From Maioricimonas rarisocia (GTDB lineage: Bacteria > Planctomycetota > Planctomycetia > Planctomycetales > Planctomycetaceae): a DNA stretch of 64,000 nucleotides. A program made the position numbers and the translations under genes. The notes under the pieces are model-generated. The model did not search any database. It saw only the letters and a list, made by a program, of their open reading frames with translations, and was not told where the DNA came from. Shown in pieces: positions 38,946-47,950 of this stretch (position 1 is its first letter; each line of letters opens with the position of its first letter). The stretch covers positions 7,184,001 to 7,248,000 of the forward strand of contig NZ_CP036275.1 in assembly GCF_007747795.1 (NCBI RefSeq), written 5' to 3'.

Positions 38946-41036
38946 TCAGGCTGCCTCGCTGCCCGGAGCCGGTAACGCGTTCCGCCCGGCCGGGTGAGGC
39001 GTGGAAAGGCTTCCCCCGTCCTCGTCCGACTCGACCACCGGAGGAATGATCTGCGGCGGTACAGACTTCGCCGCCACCGATTCGAGCTGGCTCAACAGGT
39101 CGCGAATGACCGCTTCAGCTTCGAGCTTTTCGGCCTGCCAGCGTTCGCGAACCAGCTGCCAGCTTTCTTCCTGCTCACGGATTCGCTGAAGCTCCGCATG
39201 CAGGGCCTGTTCACGGGCGGCAAGCTGCTCTTCCCGCTGTGTGATCCAGCCGGCAAACTCGCCGCGTTCCTGACGAAACGCTTCTCTCCGCCGCAGGAAT
39301 TCCTGCTCGACTTCCTGGAGCTCGGCTCGTTCGCGGGCGATCGTGTCCCGCCGCCGCTGGTAGTGATCGTTCAGATCCAGACGCGCGGCTTCGACGCGTC
39401 GCATCGCCTGCGGGGATTCGGCGTTCTCGGACAGTTCCGACCACGTCTGTTCGACAGCCAGGCGGATCTCAAGAGTTTCACGATTGGTCCGTTCGAGTTC
39501 GTCGCGAAGTCGGTCCAGCCGCTGCCGGCGTGACTCGAGATTCTCCGCATGCAGCGTGAGGATCTCCTGCCGCCGCTGCAGCTCGGTCCGCGTCGCGTCC
39601 CGTTCTTCGACCCAGCGGGTCCGTTCTTCGGCGAAAGCGGTGCGGCCGGCTTCGAATTCCTTCTCCACCGTCTTGCGATGCTCGTTGAAGCGGCTGCGGT
39701 CCCGGTCCAGCGACTCTTCGCGGCGGGTCAGCAGGTCGCGGAAGCGACGCATATGGGCGATTCGCAGGCGAATCGACTGCTCGACCTGCTCGGCCCAGAC
39801 CCGGTGCTGCTGCCGGCGGAAGGCGAGTTCCCGCTGATCGCGGACGACCTGTTCGCGAAACCGGGCGAGGTGGCTCTCGTGGAACTTCGAACGCTTCTCG
39901 AGATCGGCCCGCTGCCGTTCGAACTCCTGTTCGCGCTGCTCGACTTCGGCAGACCAGGCCTGACGCTGCTCTTCAAGCTCGGACTTCAGAGCGAACATCT
40001 CCTGATCCATTTCGCGGGCCCGCTCTTCGACCTCGGTGAGGCGCTGACGCCGCTGCTGTTCGATTCCGGCCTCGAGTTCCTGCCTGCGTTGCTGCTCTTC
40101 GGCCAGGAACTGCTGCCGCTGCTCTGCGATCTCTGCTTCGAAGGTTGCCCGTTTTTCTTCGAGCTCCTGCTCGCACAGCTTCACTTCGGCCAGATGATTC
40201 TGCCGCTGCGTTTCGATCTCGCCTTCGAGCCGGGCACGCTCTTCCTCGAGCTCGCGTTCACGCTGCTCGACATCGGCCAGCCGCTCCTGCCGATGCTGTT
40301 CGATCTCGGCCTGCAGAGAGGCACGTTTCTGCTCGAGTTCCTGCTCGCGCTGCTCGACGTCGGCGAGTCGCTCCTGCCGGTGCTCCTCGATTTCTGCCAC
40401 GAGTGAGGAACGTTTCTCTTCAAGCTCGCATTCGGCCTGCTGCACTTCGGCAAGCCGGCGTCGACGTTCCTGATCGAGTTCGGACTCCAGCCGGGCCCGC
40501 TCGTACTCGCGCACCTGCTCCCAGGCCTTACGCTGCCGACGGAGCAGATCGAGATCCTGCTGAAACTTCGTACGATCCCGCTGTAGGCGGAGCTGGCTGG
40601 CTGCCAGTGCCTTGCGGTCTTCCTGCAGTTCGACGGCCATCGAAGCCTTGAGGTCGGCTCGCTCAGCCGCGAGCGCCTCGCGCGCCTCGTCCAGCTCACG
40701 CTGACGGGCTTCGAGATCGGAGTGAGCGGCCGCCACTTCCGCCTCACGTTCGCGCAGCTGCTCGGCGCGGGCGGTCGCCTCGGCCTGAAGCTCCTGAGAC
40801 GACAGCTGCAGCCGGCGCTGCTCGCGGTCGAGCTCGGCCATTTGACTGTTCAGCGCCTGCTCGCGGCGATCGAGGTCGGCCAGCTGAGTGCGGAGATGCT
40901 CGAGAATCCGTCCGGCTTCGAGCAGTGTCCGCTCATCCAGCCCCCCCGCACGGGACTCCTGTCCCTGGTTCGGCGCGGGCCCGGCCGAAGAGTCGGGTGT
41001 CGGTGCCGACGAAGCCGCAGGATCATGATCGCCCAT
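38946..41036 (-). CDS. Long coiled-coil protein with 29-residue tandem repeats
   Basis: This 696-residue, very Glu/Arg/Gln-rich protein is almost all coiled coil, with no signal peptide and no membrane segment. Residues 199-365 are tandem copies of about 29 residues, typified by EQREQELEQKRASLQAEIEQ followed by HRQERLADV; one copy is shortened to 22. The N-terminal 35 residues and the C-terminal 40 are Pro/Ser/Ala-rich and probably disordered. It could be a cytoplasmic filament or scaffold protein, but no conserved partner is evident. It is divergent from nothing close, with thioredoxin 100 bp upstream on the same strand. Confidence 0.85.
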   Translation of the reverse strand: MGDHDPAASSAPTPDSSAGPAPNQGQESRAGGLDERTLLEAGRILEHLRTQLADLDRREQALNSQMAELDREQRRLQLSSQELQAEATARAEQLREREAEVAAAHSDLEARQRELDEAREALAAERADLKASMAVELQEDRKALAASQLRLQRDRTKFQQDLDLLRRQRKAWEQVREYERARLESELDQERRRRLAEVQQAECELEEKRSSLVAEIEEHRQERLADVEQREQELEQKRASLQAEIEQHRQERLADVEQRERELEEERARLEGEIETQRQNHLAEVKLCEQELEEKRATFEAEIAEQRQQFLAEEQQRRQELEAGIEQQRRQRLTEVEERAREMDQEMFALKSELEEQRQAWSAEVEQREQEFERQRADLEKRSKFHESHLARFREQVVRDQRELAFRRQQHRVWAEQVEQSIRLRIAHMRRFRDLLTRREESLDRDRSRFNEHRKTVEKEFEAGRTAFAEERTRWVEERDATRTELQRRQEILTLHAENLESRRQRLDRLRDELERTNRETLEIRLAVEQTWSELSENAESPQAMRRVEAARLDLNDHYQRRRDTIARERAELQEVEQEFLRRREAFRQERGEFAGWITQREEQLAAREQALHAELQRIREQEESWQLVRERWQAEKLEAEAVIRDLLSQLESVAAKSVPPQIIPPVVESDEDGGSLSTPHPAGRNALPAPGSEAA
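39942..40442 (-). repeat. 87-bp coding tandem repeats (29-residue coiled-coil units)
   Basis: Six units code for residues 199-227, 228-256, 257-285, 286-314, 315-336 and 337-365 of the coiled-coil protein. The fifth is shorter by exactly one heptad. The second and third copies are most alike, suggesting growth by unequal recombination. Confidence 0.8.
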
Positions 41037-41135
41037 CGCGGGAATCCTTTCCCAGTGCGCGAGCCGCTCAGAAGAAACCGAAGCCCGGAGACCGGCGCCA
41101 ACGTGGCGTCCATCGTGCCGCCGGGCGACTTCACA

Positions 41136-41462
41136 TCACAGGTGCTTGTCGATCAGCGTCGAAAGGTTGCCCTTGGGCTGCACGCCCATGGTCCGTTCGA
41201 CGACTTCGCCACCCTTGAAGAGCATCAGCGTCGGGATCGACTGGATCTGATACTGAATGGCCACCTGACGGGCCTCGTCCGTGTTCAGCTTTCCGACGCG
41301 GACCTTGCCGGCGTAATCGGTGGCAAGCTCTTCGACCGTGGGAGCCAGCATGCGACACGGACCACACCAGGGCGCCCAGAAGTCGACGAGCACCGGTTGA
41401 TCGCTCTCGAGAACCTCCGACGAGAAATTCCCGTCGTTCAACTCAACTACGTTACCTGCCAT
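41136..41462 (-). CDS. trxA: Thioredoxin
   Basis: This 108-residue thioredoxin reduces protein disulfides in the cytoplasm. The active site WCGPC is at residues 32-36, within [18 protein letters not shown]. The cis-proline is in [19 protein letters not shown]. Length and motifs are standard for TrxA. An excellent housekeeping promoter lies upstream on the minus strand (41508-41535). GAGGA sits about 10 nt before the ATG. The coiled-coil gene follows on the same strand after about 100 bp. Confidence 0.97.
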   Translation of the reverse strand: MAGNVVELNDGNFSSEVLESDQPVLVDFWAPWCGPCRMLAPTVEELATDYAGKVRVGKLNTDEARQVAIQYQIQSIPTLMLFKGGEVVERTMGVQPKGNLSTLIDKHL

Positions 41463-41507
41463 TGTTTCCGTGTCCTCGCATGCGGGTAATTATTGCACAA
41501 GCGCGGG

Positions 41508-41535
41508 ATTATAGGGAATCGCGTTATTGTGTCAA
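41508..41535 (-). promoter_or_regulatory. Consensus sigma-70 promoter of trxA
   Basis: On the minus strand, TTGACA (41535-41530) and TATAAT (41513-41508) are both exact matches to consensus, separated by 16 bp. Transcription should start near 41501, leaving a leader of about 38 nt before the trxA ATG at 41462. Confidence 0.85.
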
Positions 41536-41695
41536 TTGGCATCGAAGATCGCCAATTCACCGCAACGGATTACTGCACAAACACTTGCGAACACACCGCA
41601 ACCCCGTCCGCCACCGATCCGGAAAGCCACGACAGCTTCCCGGTCCGCGCCATGCTCTGCTCAAACCGCAGTTCCCGCGTACCCGCCCGGGACGA

Positions 41696-43057
41696 CTACT
41701 CCACGCGACGCAGCACATATCGCCGCGGCTGTGGCTGGTTCACTTCGAAGATCTGATCTTCGAATTCCTTCGCCTGCCTGTTGAACCCCTCCACCCGCTC
41801 GTCCATGCCGGCGATGCGTTCTTCGAGGGCCATCAACTGCGTTTCGAGCTGCTCGTTGCCGGGGTTCTCCTTCACGGAGCGTTTCGTCCGGGCGTACCGC
41901 TGGAACTGCGACCACTCCCCCCGCAGCGAACGGACCGGACCTTCGTTCCGCTGTTTGTTCAGCCCTGCGACGGTCAGTGCCTGCTGATACTGCGGCGTCT
42001 TCTCGTTTTCCTGCAGTTCGATGTGACGGGCGAGTGCGTCGGCAGACCACCTCCCGACTTCAGCATCGTCGATCGTCAGGGTGTATCGGCCGGCGGGCAG
42101 GCCGTGCACTTCGAGGGCTTCGCGGCTGAGGCGATGCCCCAGACGGGTCAGTTTCGCTCCCTCGCGGGCATCTTCCGGCAAAACCCAGGGCAGGCCCTTC
42201 GCGGACCAGGTGAACGAAACGCCCTCGTCGGTGAACTCCAGGTCGCTCACTTCGCCTCCCGAGGCTCGAACCGCCGGCTCGCCGTCAGCACCACGTGTGA
42301 TGCGGATGTTCGAGAGCTGCCGCTGCAGACCAAGGTCGTTGACGATCGCCGTCGCCATCACTACCTGACCGTCCGGACCGGGATGGACGGCATCACGGAT
42401 CAGCGTGAAGTCGGGATCGGTCTTGCGCTGCTCGATCGTGATATTGTTCAGCGGACTCCACATGTCAACGAAGCCGAATCCCTGCTGCTGGGCGACGTCC
42501 CGCAGCCACGTGCCGTAGTACGCCAGCACCGAGTTGTAGAGCGCCACCGCCTCGGGATCGCGCTGACGATTCCCCATGCGTGCCGCACGGGCGTCGAACA
42601 TCGTGGGGGTCATCGGGATCGGCATCGCGTCAATGCTCTGCAGCCGGCCGATCAGCTCGGTCATGTCCTGACGATACGTCTGGAAGACAGTCTCGTCGTA
42701 GGGACGGTACGAGCCATCGTTCATTCCCAGCAGAATGGTCACGTACTTCGGTTTATAGGCAGCCACATCCTCGTCGAAGCGGGCCAGTGCGTCCCACGCC
42801 CGGGCACCACCCACGCCGGCGTTGTGCAGCTTCAGCCGCATCTGCGGAAACCGCGTGTAGAAGTAGTCTTCGACGTACTGCGTGTAGAGGCACTGGTGGG
42901 TGATGCTGTCGCCGAGAAAGACAATCGAGTCTCCATCCGACAGTTCGAGCTTCGGCAGTGGAGCCGGAAACTTCTGCGCATCCTCCTGCGCCATCGCTGG
43001 ACCGGCCAGCAGCAGGCAGCACGCGAACAGGACCATCGACAGCGGGATGATTCTCAT
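41696..43057 (-). CDS. Secreted SGNH-family hydrolase
   Basis: This 453-residue protein has a signal peptide (MVLFACCLLLAGPAMAQ) and a GDSL/SGNH lipase-type domain. Block I is FLGDSITHQ with nucleophile S51, block II GVGGARAWD, block III LLGMNDGS and block V DAVHPGPDG. The SGNH fold usually cleaves acetyl or other ester groups from carbohydrates. After the domain the protein continues for about 200 residues. These include a beta region and a helical tail (AKEFEDQIFEVNQPQPRRY), unusual for a simple esterase. I take the ATG at 43057, since the extended frame upstream has no leader. Confidence 0.88.
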   Translation of the reverse strand: MRIIPLSMVLFACCLLLAGPAMAQEDAQKFPAPLPKLELSDGDSIVFLGDSITHQCLYTQYVEDYFYTRFPQMRLKLHNAGVGGARAWDALARFDEDVAAYKPKYVTILLGMNDGSYRPYDETVFQTYRQDMTELIGRLQSIDAMPIPMTPTMFDARAARMGNRQRDPEAVALYNSVLAYYGTWLRDVAQQQGFGFVDMWSPLNNITIEQRKTDPDFTLIRDAVHPGPDGQVVMATAIVNDLGLQRQLSNIRITRGADGEPAVRASGGEVSDLEFTDEGVSFTWSAKGLPWVLPEDAREGAKLTRLGHRLSREALEVHGLPAGRYTLTIDDAEVGRWSADALARHIELQENEKTPQYQQALTVAGLNKQRNEGPVRSLRGEWSQFQRYARTKRSVKENPGNEQLETQLMALEERIAGMDERVEGFNRQAKEFEDQIFEVNQPQPRRYVLRRVE

Positions 43058-43335
43058 GAGGACGATTCCGATCGAAGGGCGGGTGGTGGTGGCATGACGG
43101 CACGCGATGGACGGCCGATTCGCAGGTGAACGCGATCGTACCCGCACACGATATCGCTCCGCAACGCCGCAGCTTGTCACAACTCCCGGCGCAGTACGCA
43201 CTTGACCCCCTGATTCGGGTGCATCTATATTCCGGGCGGGTCGGGGCCGTGAAACGGACTTCACAGCAATGCCCGGTCCGCCCCCAGCGGGTGAAGACAC
43301 CCGTCCGCCGGCATCTATCTCGATCAAGCAAGACA

Positions 43336-44355
43336 ATGAAAAGCGAACACCGACACGAGCTCGCCGAAAACGATCTCGAAAAGCTGCTCAATCGCGGTCT
43401 CGAACGGATCGAACCCTATTCGAACCACATTCTGATCGGGTTTCTGGTGGTGACCGTGGTCGTCGCGGGAGCGATCGTGACGATGCGGACCGCCGGTGCC
43501 TCCCGCGAACGCGGCTGGGCCCAGATGGCCGCCTGCCGCGCCGCCGACGATTTCGCAGAAGTGGCCGACGAGTTCGACGGATCGGTCGTCGGGGCATGGG
43601 CCCGGCTGCGGGCCGCCGATGGCTGGCTCCGTCAGGGGGTCGAACTCTCTCTGACCGACCGTGCGGCCAGCACCGAACGCCTCGAACAGGCCGATGCCGC
43701 CTACGACAAACTGCTGAAGTCCAGCGTCGCTCCGGAGGAAGTTCGCGAGCAGGCGCTGTACGGACTGGCTCTGACGCGGGAAGCGAATTCGGACGGCGAT
43801 ACCGGACCGGCCATCAAGGCGTACGAGCAGTTGCTCGAAGAGTTCCCCCAGACCCGTTTCCAGACGTGGGCGGAGAACCGCATCGAAGAACTGGGCACCG
43901 GTCGTGTGCAGCAGTTCTACGCCTGGTTCCACGACGCCCAGCCGAAGCCGCAGGACCGGCCGCTGCCGCAGGACTTCTCCGGACTTCCGTCCGCCCCGCC
44001 GGACAGCTCGGTTCCCACTCTCACGCCGGGCGGCTCGCTGCCTCCCGGGATGTCGGGCGGCCCGAGCTTCGGCGAAAGTGACCCGGTCGTCGATCCGACC
44101 AACAACTCGGCCGACCTGATGCCGGCGGAAGGCGACGACGAGAGCGACAGTTCACCGCCGGCCCCGCCGCTGCCCGAATCGGATGAAGACCGTCCCAAGC
44201 CGTTCCCCGCGCCCGGCGGCAACACGCCTGCGGAGAACGAGGGTTCCGCAGCGGACGAAACGCCCGCGACCGACGCTCCCGCCGATTCGACTGATGCCCC
44301 TGGCAGCGAAAGCGAAGGGGACGCCCCGGCCGAATCCGACGGCGACAGCGAGTAG
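43336..44355 (+). CDS. Membrane-anchored TPR-like protein
   Basis: This 339-residue protein has one membrane helix at about residues 31-49 (NHILIGFLVVTVVVAGAIVT). Helical repeat units follow: AEVADEFDGSVVGAWARLRAADGWL, LEQADAAYDKLLKSS and ALYGLALTREANSDGDT. This resembles YfgM/TPR_21-like proteins that associate with envelope folding factors. The C-terminal 130 residues form an acidic Pro/Ser/Glu/Asp-rich tail ending ESDGDSE. ATG at 43336 fits the helical start KSEHRHELAENDLEKLL. It precedes the pseudouridine synthase by about 100 bp. Confidence 0.82.
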   Translation: MKSEHRHELAENDLEKLLNRGLERIEPYSNHILIGFLVVTVVVAGAIVTMRTAGASRERGWAQMAACRAADDFAEVADEFDGSVVGAWARLRAADGWLRQGVELSLTDRAASTERLEQADAAYDKLLKSSVAPEEVREQALYGLALTREANSDGDTGPAIKAYEQLLEEFPQTRFQTWAENRIEELGTGRVQQFYAWFHDAQPKPQDRPLPQDFSGLPSAPPDSSVPTLTPGGSLPPGMSGGPSFGESDPVVDPTNNSADLMPAEGDDESDSSPPAPPLPESDEDRPKPFPAPGGNTPAENEGSAADETPATDAPADSTDAPGSESEGDAPAESDGDSE

Positions 44356-44451
44356 TCTCCAGCCGCCCACGCGCGGTGCGGTTTCATCAGCGGCGCGACC
44401 TCCATGCGAACCAATCGCGGGGGCCGCGCCGTTTCGCATACAATGGCTCCA

Positions 44452-45453
44452 ATGTCAGAAGCTCTCTCCCAGGATCCGGTTCACGTCACCGTCGAAGCCC
44501 GGGCGCACGGCTGGCGGGTGGACCACTATCTGTCACGGCTGTTCCCCAACTACAGCCGCGCGCTCTTCCAGAAGGCGATTGGCGAGGGACACATTCTGCT
44601 CAATGGTCTGCCGGTCAAAGCCTCCCGCCGACTTCGCGTCAACGATCGCATCGCAGTCCGTCTGCCTGAAGTCCCCGACGAACGTCTCGTTCCCGAAGAC
44701 ATCCCCCTCGACATCCTCTACGAGGACGAAGCACTCGTCGTCGTCAACAAGCCGGCCGATATGGTGACTCATCCGGCCAAGTCGAACTTTCACGGGACGA
44801 TGGCGGCGGCGGTGCAGTTTCACTTCGACCAGCTCAGCGACGTTGCCGGCCAGCTTCGCCCGGGCATCGTCCACCGCCTCGACCGCGATACAACCGGCGT
44901 GATCATCGTGGCCCGCGACAACTCGGTACACCACCGTCTGAGCGGACAGTTCGAACGCCGCGAGGTCACCAAGGAGTACCGGGCGATCGTACGGGGCGAA
45001 CTGGATCGCGACGCGGACCTCATCCAGACACACGTTCGCGTGCACCCGAAAGTCCGCGAGAAAATGATCGTCTGCGAGCCGGGCGACAACACGCGGGAAG
45101 CGGTCACCCGCTACCAGGTTCTCGAACGCTTCCGCGGATTCACGTATGTCCGCCTGCTGCCGAAGACCGGACGAACGCACCAGCTTCGCATTCACATGCA
45201 GCACCTGAAGCATCCGATCATTGCGGATCGCTTGTACGCCGGCCACGCGCAGGTCACGCTGGGTGACATTGCCGGCGACGCCGTGGCGGCCGATGGCGAG
45301 AAACCGCTGATCACCCGCCAGGCGCTGCATGCGTTCCGACTCGACATCCGACATCCCGTGACCGACCAGCCAATGCAGTTCGAAGCGCCGCTCCCCGAGG
45401 ATATGGCGCGAATGCTGGATGCCCTTCGCACCTACAGGAACCTCGACCGATGA
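44452..45453 (+). CDS. RluD-type RNA pseudouridine synthase
   Basis: This 333-residue enzyme converts uridine to pseudouridine in RNA, most likely large ribosomal RNA. An N-terminal S4 RNA-binding domain (WRVDHYLSRLFPNYSRALFQ, HILLNGLPVKASRRLRVND) precedes the catalytic domain. The catalytic aspartate is D144 in HRLDRDTTG. VVVNKPADMVTHPA and KTGRTHQLRIHM are family motifs. The ATG at 44452 or the one nine bases earlier may be used. Its stop overlaps the start of the FAH-family gene (ATGA), so the two are translationally coupled. Confidence 0.93.
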   Translation: MSEALSQDPVHVTVEARAHGWRVDHYLSRLFPNYSRALFQKAIGEGHILLNGLPVKASRRLRVNDRIAVRLPEVPDERLVPEDIPLDILYEDEALVVVNKPADMVTHPAKSNFHGTMAAAVQFHFDQLSDVAGQLRPGIVHRLDRDTTGVIIVARDNSVHHRLSGQFERREVTKEYRAIVRGELDRDADLIQTHVRVHPKVREKMIVCEPGDNTREAVTRYQVLERFRGFTYVRLLPKTGRTHQLRIHMQHLKHPIIADRLYAGHAQVTLGDIAGDAVAADGEKPLITRQALHAFRLDIRHPVTDQPMQFEAPLPEDMARMLDALRTYRNLDR

Positions 45454-46307
45454 AGCTCGCCCGCGTTGCCCTCACCGATGGCTCCCACCACGTCGCCGAA
45501 GTGGTTGGCGATCAGGTCGTGTTGCTGGAACTGGCCGCCACGTCCGGCTGCAGTTCGCTGGCCGACATCCTGCACACCGACGATCCGGCCGCCACGGCCC
45601 GCTCTGCACGAACGGAACGCGCACTGCCGCTCGATCAGGTCAAACTGCTCGCCCCGATCGACCAGCAGGACGTGTGGGCCGCCGGCGTGACGTACAAGCG
45701 CAGCCAGGTCGCCCGAATGGAAGAATCGGAGCACGGCGCTTCGCATTACGACCGCGTCTACTCGGCCGATCGACCGGAACTGTTCTTCAAGGCCACGCCC
45801 AGCCGCGTTTCCGGCCCCGACGAGCCGGTCCGCGTTCGTGCCGACAGCGAATGGTCCGTCCCCGAACCGGAGTTCACGCTGGTGATCAATCCGGCCGGAA
45901 AGATCGTCGGCTACACGATCGGCAACGACATGTCGGCCCGCGACATCGAAGGAGAGAATCCTCTCTACCTGCCGCAGGCCAAGGTCTACCGGCAGTGCGC
46001 GGGACTGGGACCGGTCATTCTGCTGGCGACCGACCCGCTCGACCTGGCCGCCACGACCATCCGGCTTACGATCGAGCGGGAAGGGAGCACGGCCTTCGAA
46101 GGAAACACGTCCCTCGAGCAGCTCAACCGCAAGCTCGAAGACCTGGCCGGCTGGCTGTATCGGGAGGATGCCTTCCCGGAAGGGGCATTTCTGATGACCG
46201 GCACCGGCATCGTCCCGGCGGATGACTTCACGCTGCAGGCGGGCGATGTCATCTCCATTGAAGTGGCCGGCATCGGCACGTTGACCAACCCGGTGGTCTG
46301 CGGCTGA
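45450..46307 (+). CDS. Fumarylacetoacetate hydrolase (FAH) family protein
   Basis: This 285-residue protein has the FAH C-terminal fold. Metal ligands lie in the block with [30 protein letters not shown] (Glu-x-Glu then Asp). [15 protein letters not shown] and [38 protein letters not shown] complete it. The family includes 2-dehydro-3-deoxy-sugar-acid dehydratases and acylpyruvases; [14 protein letters not shown] near residue 80 favours the former type. It overlaps the pseudouridine synthase stop by four bases, an unusual partnership that suggests cotranscription only. Confidence 0.9.
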   Translation: MKLARVALTDGSHHVAEVVGDQVVLLELAATSGCSSLADILHTDDPAATARSARTERALPLDQVKLLAPIDQQDVWAAGVTYKRSQVARMEESEHGASHYDRVYSADRPELFFKATPSRVSGPDEPVRVRADSEWSVPEPEFTLVINPAGKIVGYTIGNDMSARDIEGENPLYLPQAKVYRQCAGLGPVILLATDPLDLAATTIRLTIEREGSTAFEGNTSLEQLNRKLEDLAGWLYREDAFPEGAFLMTGTGIVPADDFTLQAGDVISIEVAGIGTLTNPVVCG

Positions 46308-46326
46308 CCAGGGCGATCGGGCCGCG

Positions 46327-46629
46327 TCAATCGTCGGCCTGACGAAAGTAGAAGAACTTCACCTGCTGCGACGCGCCCGCCTCTGCCGGGGTGGGCAACA
46401 CCGTGATCAGTTCCCACTCCTGCGCGGCCATCTCGTTGAGGAGTTTCTGCTCGACCGCGACGGTCTCTGCTGTCGGCGGAAGATCCACCGTCAGCATCCG
46501 CACTTCGTACGCCTCCTCCGCCGATCCGCGCACCAGGTCGCCGGCGTCGTAGCCGATCTGGATCACCACGTACGCAATCACGCAACAGGCCGCGAACAGA
46601 ATCGCGATCCAGCTTGTCAGGTCTTTCAT
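46327..46629 (-). CDS. Small membrane-anchored protein, DUF4177-like
   Basis: This 100-residue protein has one N-terminal membrane helix ([20 protein letters not shown]). It is followed by a small domain with [10 protein letters not shown] and [17 protein letters not shown]. The last phrase fits the DUF4177 pattern of a short strand-helix-strand unit ending in EWELV. AGAAGG lies 9 nt before the ATG. It is divergent from cysK and convergent with the FAH-family gene (19 bp gap). The function is unknown. Confidence 0.75.
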   Translation of the reverse strand: MKDLTSWIAILFAACCVIAYVVIQIGYDAGDLVRGSAEEAYEVRMLTVDLPPTAETVAVEQKLLNEMAAQEWELITVLPTPAEAGASQQVKFFYFRQADD

Positions 46630-46752
46630 CCGTTGCTGCCTTCTGGCGGAGTCCGCGGTGGAATCGGCAGGGCCGAGTCTGGGCTTCGTCGCACTGACTG
46701 TCCAGCGAGGTGGCGGCCATCAGGTCCAGGGCGGCGACGATCCAGAACGGGA

Positions 46753-46781
46753 TTGCTCGCCCCGGCGGAAACGACCATAAT
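46753..46781 (+). promoter_or_regulatory. Candidate promoter of cysK
   Basis: TTGCTC (46753-46758) and CATAAT (46776-46781) are spaced by 17 bp. The start of transcription would be near 46788, about 43 nt before the ATG. It fits the housekeeping pattern at eight of twelve or more positions, but no operator could be recognised. Confidence 0.45.
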
Positions 46782-46830
46782 TTTGGCCAGTGCGGAAGGT
46801 CATCATAACCGTGCCGGAAGGAGTCTCCGA

Positions 46831-47763
46831 ATGCCGATCTTTAACGACAATGCCGAGTCCATTGGCCGCACGCCGCTGGTTAAGATTAACCGGCTCACGA
46901 AGGACCTTAAGGCCACTGTGCTGGCAAAAGTCGAGGGCCGCAACCCCGCTTACAGCGTCAAGTGCCGCATTGGCGCCGCGATGATCTGGGACGCCGAGCA
47001 GACAGGCAAGCTCAAACCGGGCATGCACGTCGTCGAGCCGACCAGTGGCAATACGGGAATCGCACTGGCGTTCGTCTGTGCAGCCCGTGGCTATCCGCTG
47101 ACCCTCACCATGCCCGACACGATGTCGGTCGAGCGACGGATGATGCTCAAGTCGTTCGGTGCGAACCTCGTGCTCACTCCCGGAGCCGACGGCATGAAGG
47201 GAGCGATCCAGAAAGCCGAAGAGCTTTCGGCCAATCCCGAATACTTCATGCCCCAGCAGTTCGACAACCCGGCCAATCCCGAGATTCACTTTCGCACAAC
47301 CGGGCCGGAAATCTGGGAAGACACCCAGGGCAAGATCGACATCCTCGTTGCCGGCGTGGGAACGGGTGGTACGATCACAGGCGTCTCCCGCTTCATCAAG
47401 AAGGAGATGGCCCACCCGCTGCATTCGATCGCCGTCGAACCGACCGCCAGCCCGGTCCTCTCCGGTGGCGAGCCGGGCAAGCACAAGATTCAGGGAATCG
47501 GAGCCGGCTTCGTGCCGTCCATCCTCGACATGTCGCTGGTGGACGAAGTCGTGCAGGTCACCGACGAAGAGTCCTTCGAGATGGCCCCGCGAGTCGCCCG
47601 CGAAGAAGGAATCACCTGCGGCATCAGTTGCGGTGCCGCGATGTCAGCCGCGCTGAAGGTCGCCGCCCGGCCCGAGAACGAAGGGAAGACCATCGTCGTC
47701 GTGCTGCCGGACTCCGGCGAACGGTACCTCTCCACGCCGATGTTCGATACGGTTCGCGAATAG
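46831..47763 (+). CDS. cysK: Cysteine synthase A
   Basis: This 310-residue PLP enzyme makes cysteine from O-acetylserine and sulfide. K44 in SVKCR should bind PLP. The blocks [31 protein letters not shown] (phosphate cup) and [13 protein letters not shown] are all present. The family's usual length matches. AAGGAG lies 8 nt before the ATG at 46831; longer upstream frames are ruled out. A promoter candidate is given at 46753. A hairpin follows the stop codon. It stands alone, between a divergent small membrane gene and the HlyD-like pair. Confidence 0.96.
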   Translation: MPIFNDNAESIGRTPLVKINRLTKDLKATVLAKVEGRNPAYSVKCRIGAAMIWDAEQTGKLKPGMHVVEPTSGNTGIALAFVCAARGYPLTLTMPDTMSVERRMMLKSFGANLVLTPGADGMKGAIQKAEELSANPEYFMPQQFDNPANPEIHFRTTGPEIWEDTQGKIDILVAGVGTGGTITGVSRFIKKEMAHPLHSIAVEPTASPVLSGGEPGKHKIQGIGAGFVPSILDMSLVDEVVQVTDEESFEMAPRVAREEGITCGISCGAAMSAALKVAARPENEGKTIVVVLPDSGERYLSTPMFDTVRE

Positions 47764-47775
47764 GCGACCGCTCTC

Positions 47776-47795
47776 ACCGAAACCGGATTTTCGGT
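47776..47795 (+). terminator. Small hairpin after cysK
   Basis: A perfect 7-bp stem, ACCGAAA with TTTCGGT, encloses the 6-nt loop CCGGAT. It starts about 12 nt after the cysK stop. There is no T-run downstream, so termination efficiency is uncertain. Confidence 0.4.
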
Positions 47796-47950
47796 CCGGC
47801 GACGGACGGCCTCAACCTAACAACTGCATCACTGATTGACTGACCGGCAGCGGGCCCCACCAGCGAGAGGCCAACGCTGCCGGTATTTCCATACGCGTCG
47901 ACGAGGGCCCTTCACCGCGACGGCACCCGCCTCGCCCGGAGACTGACACC

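Noticed and set aside
39549-40406. 285-codon plus-strand frame with leucine-rich repeats
   Set aside because: It is the antisense of the coiled-coil repeats; Leu/Phe richness results from Glu/Gln/Lys codons on the real strand.
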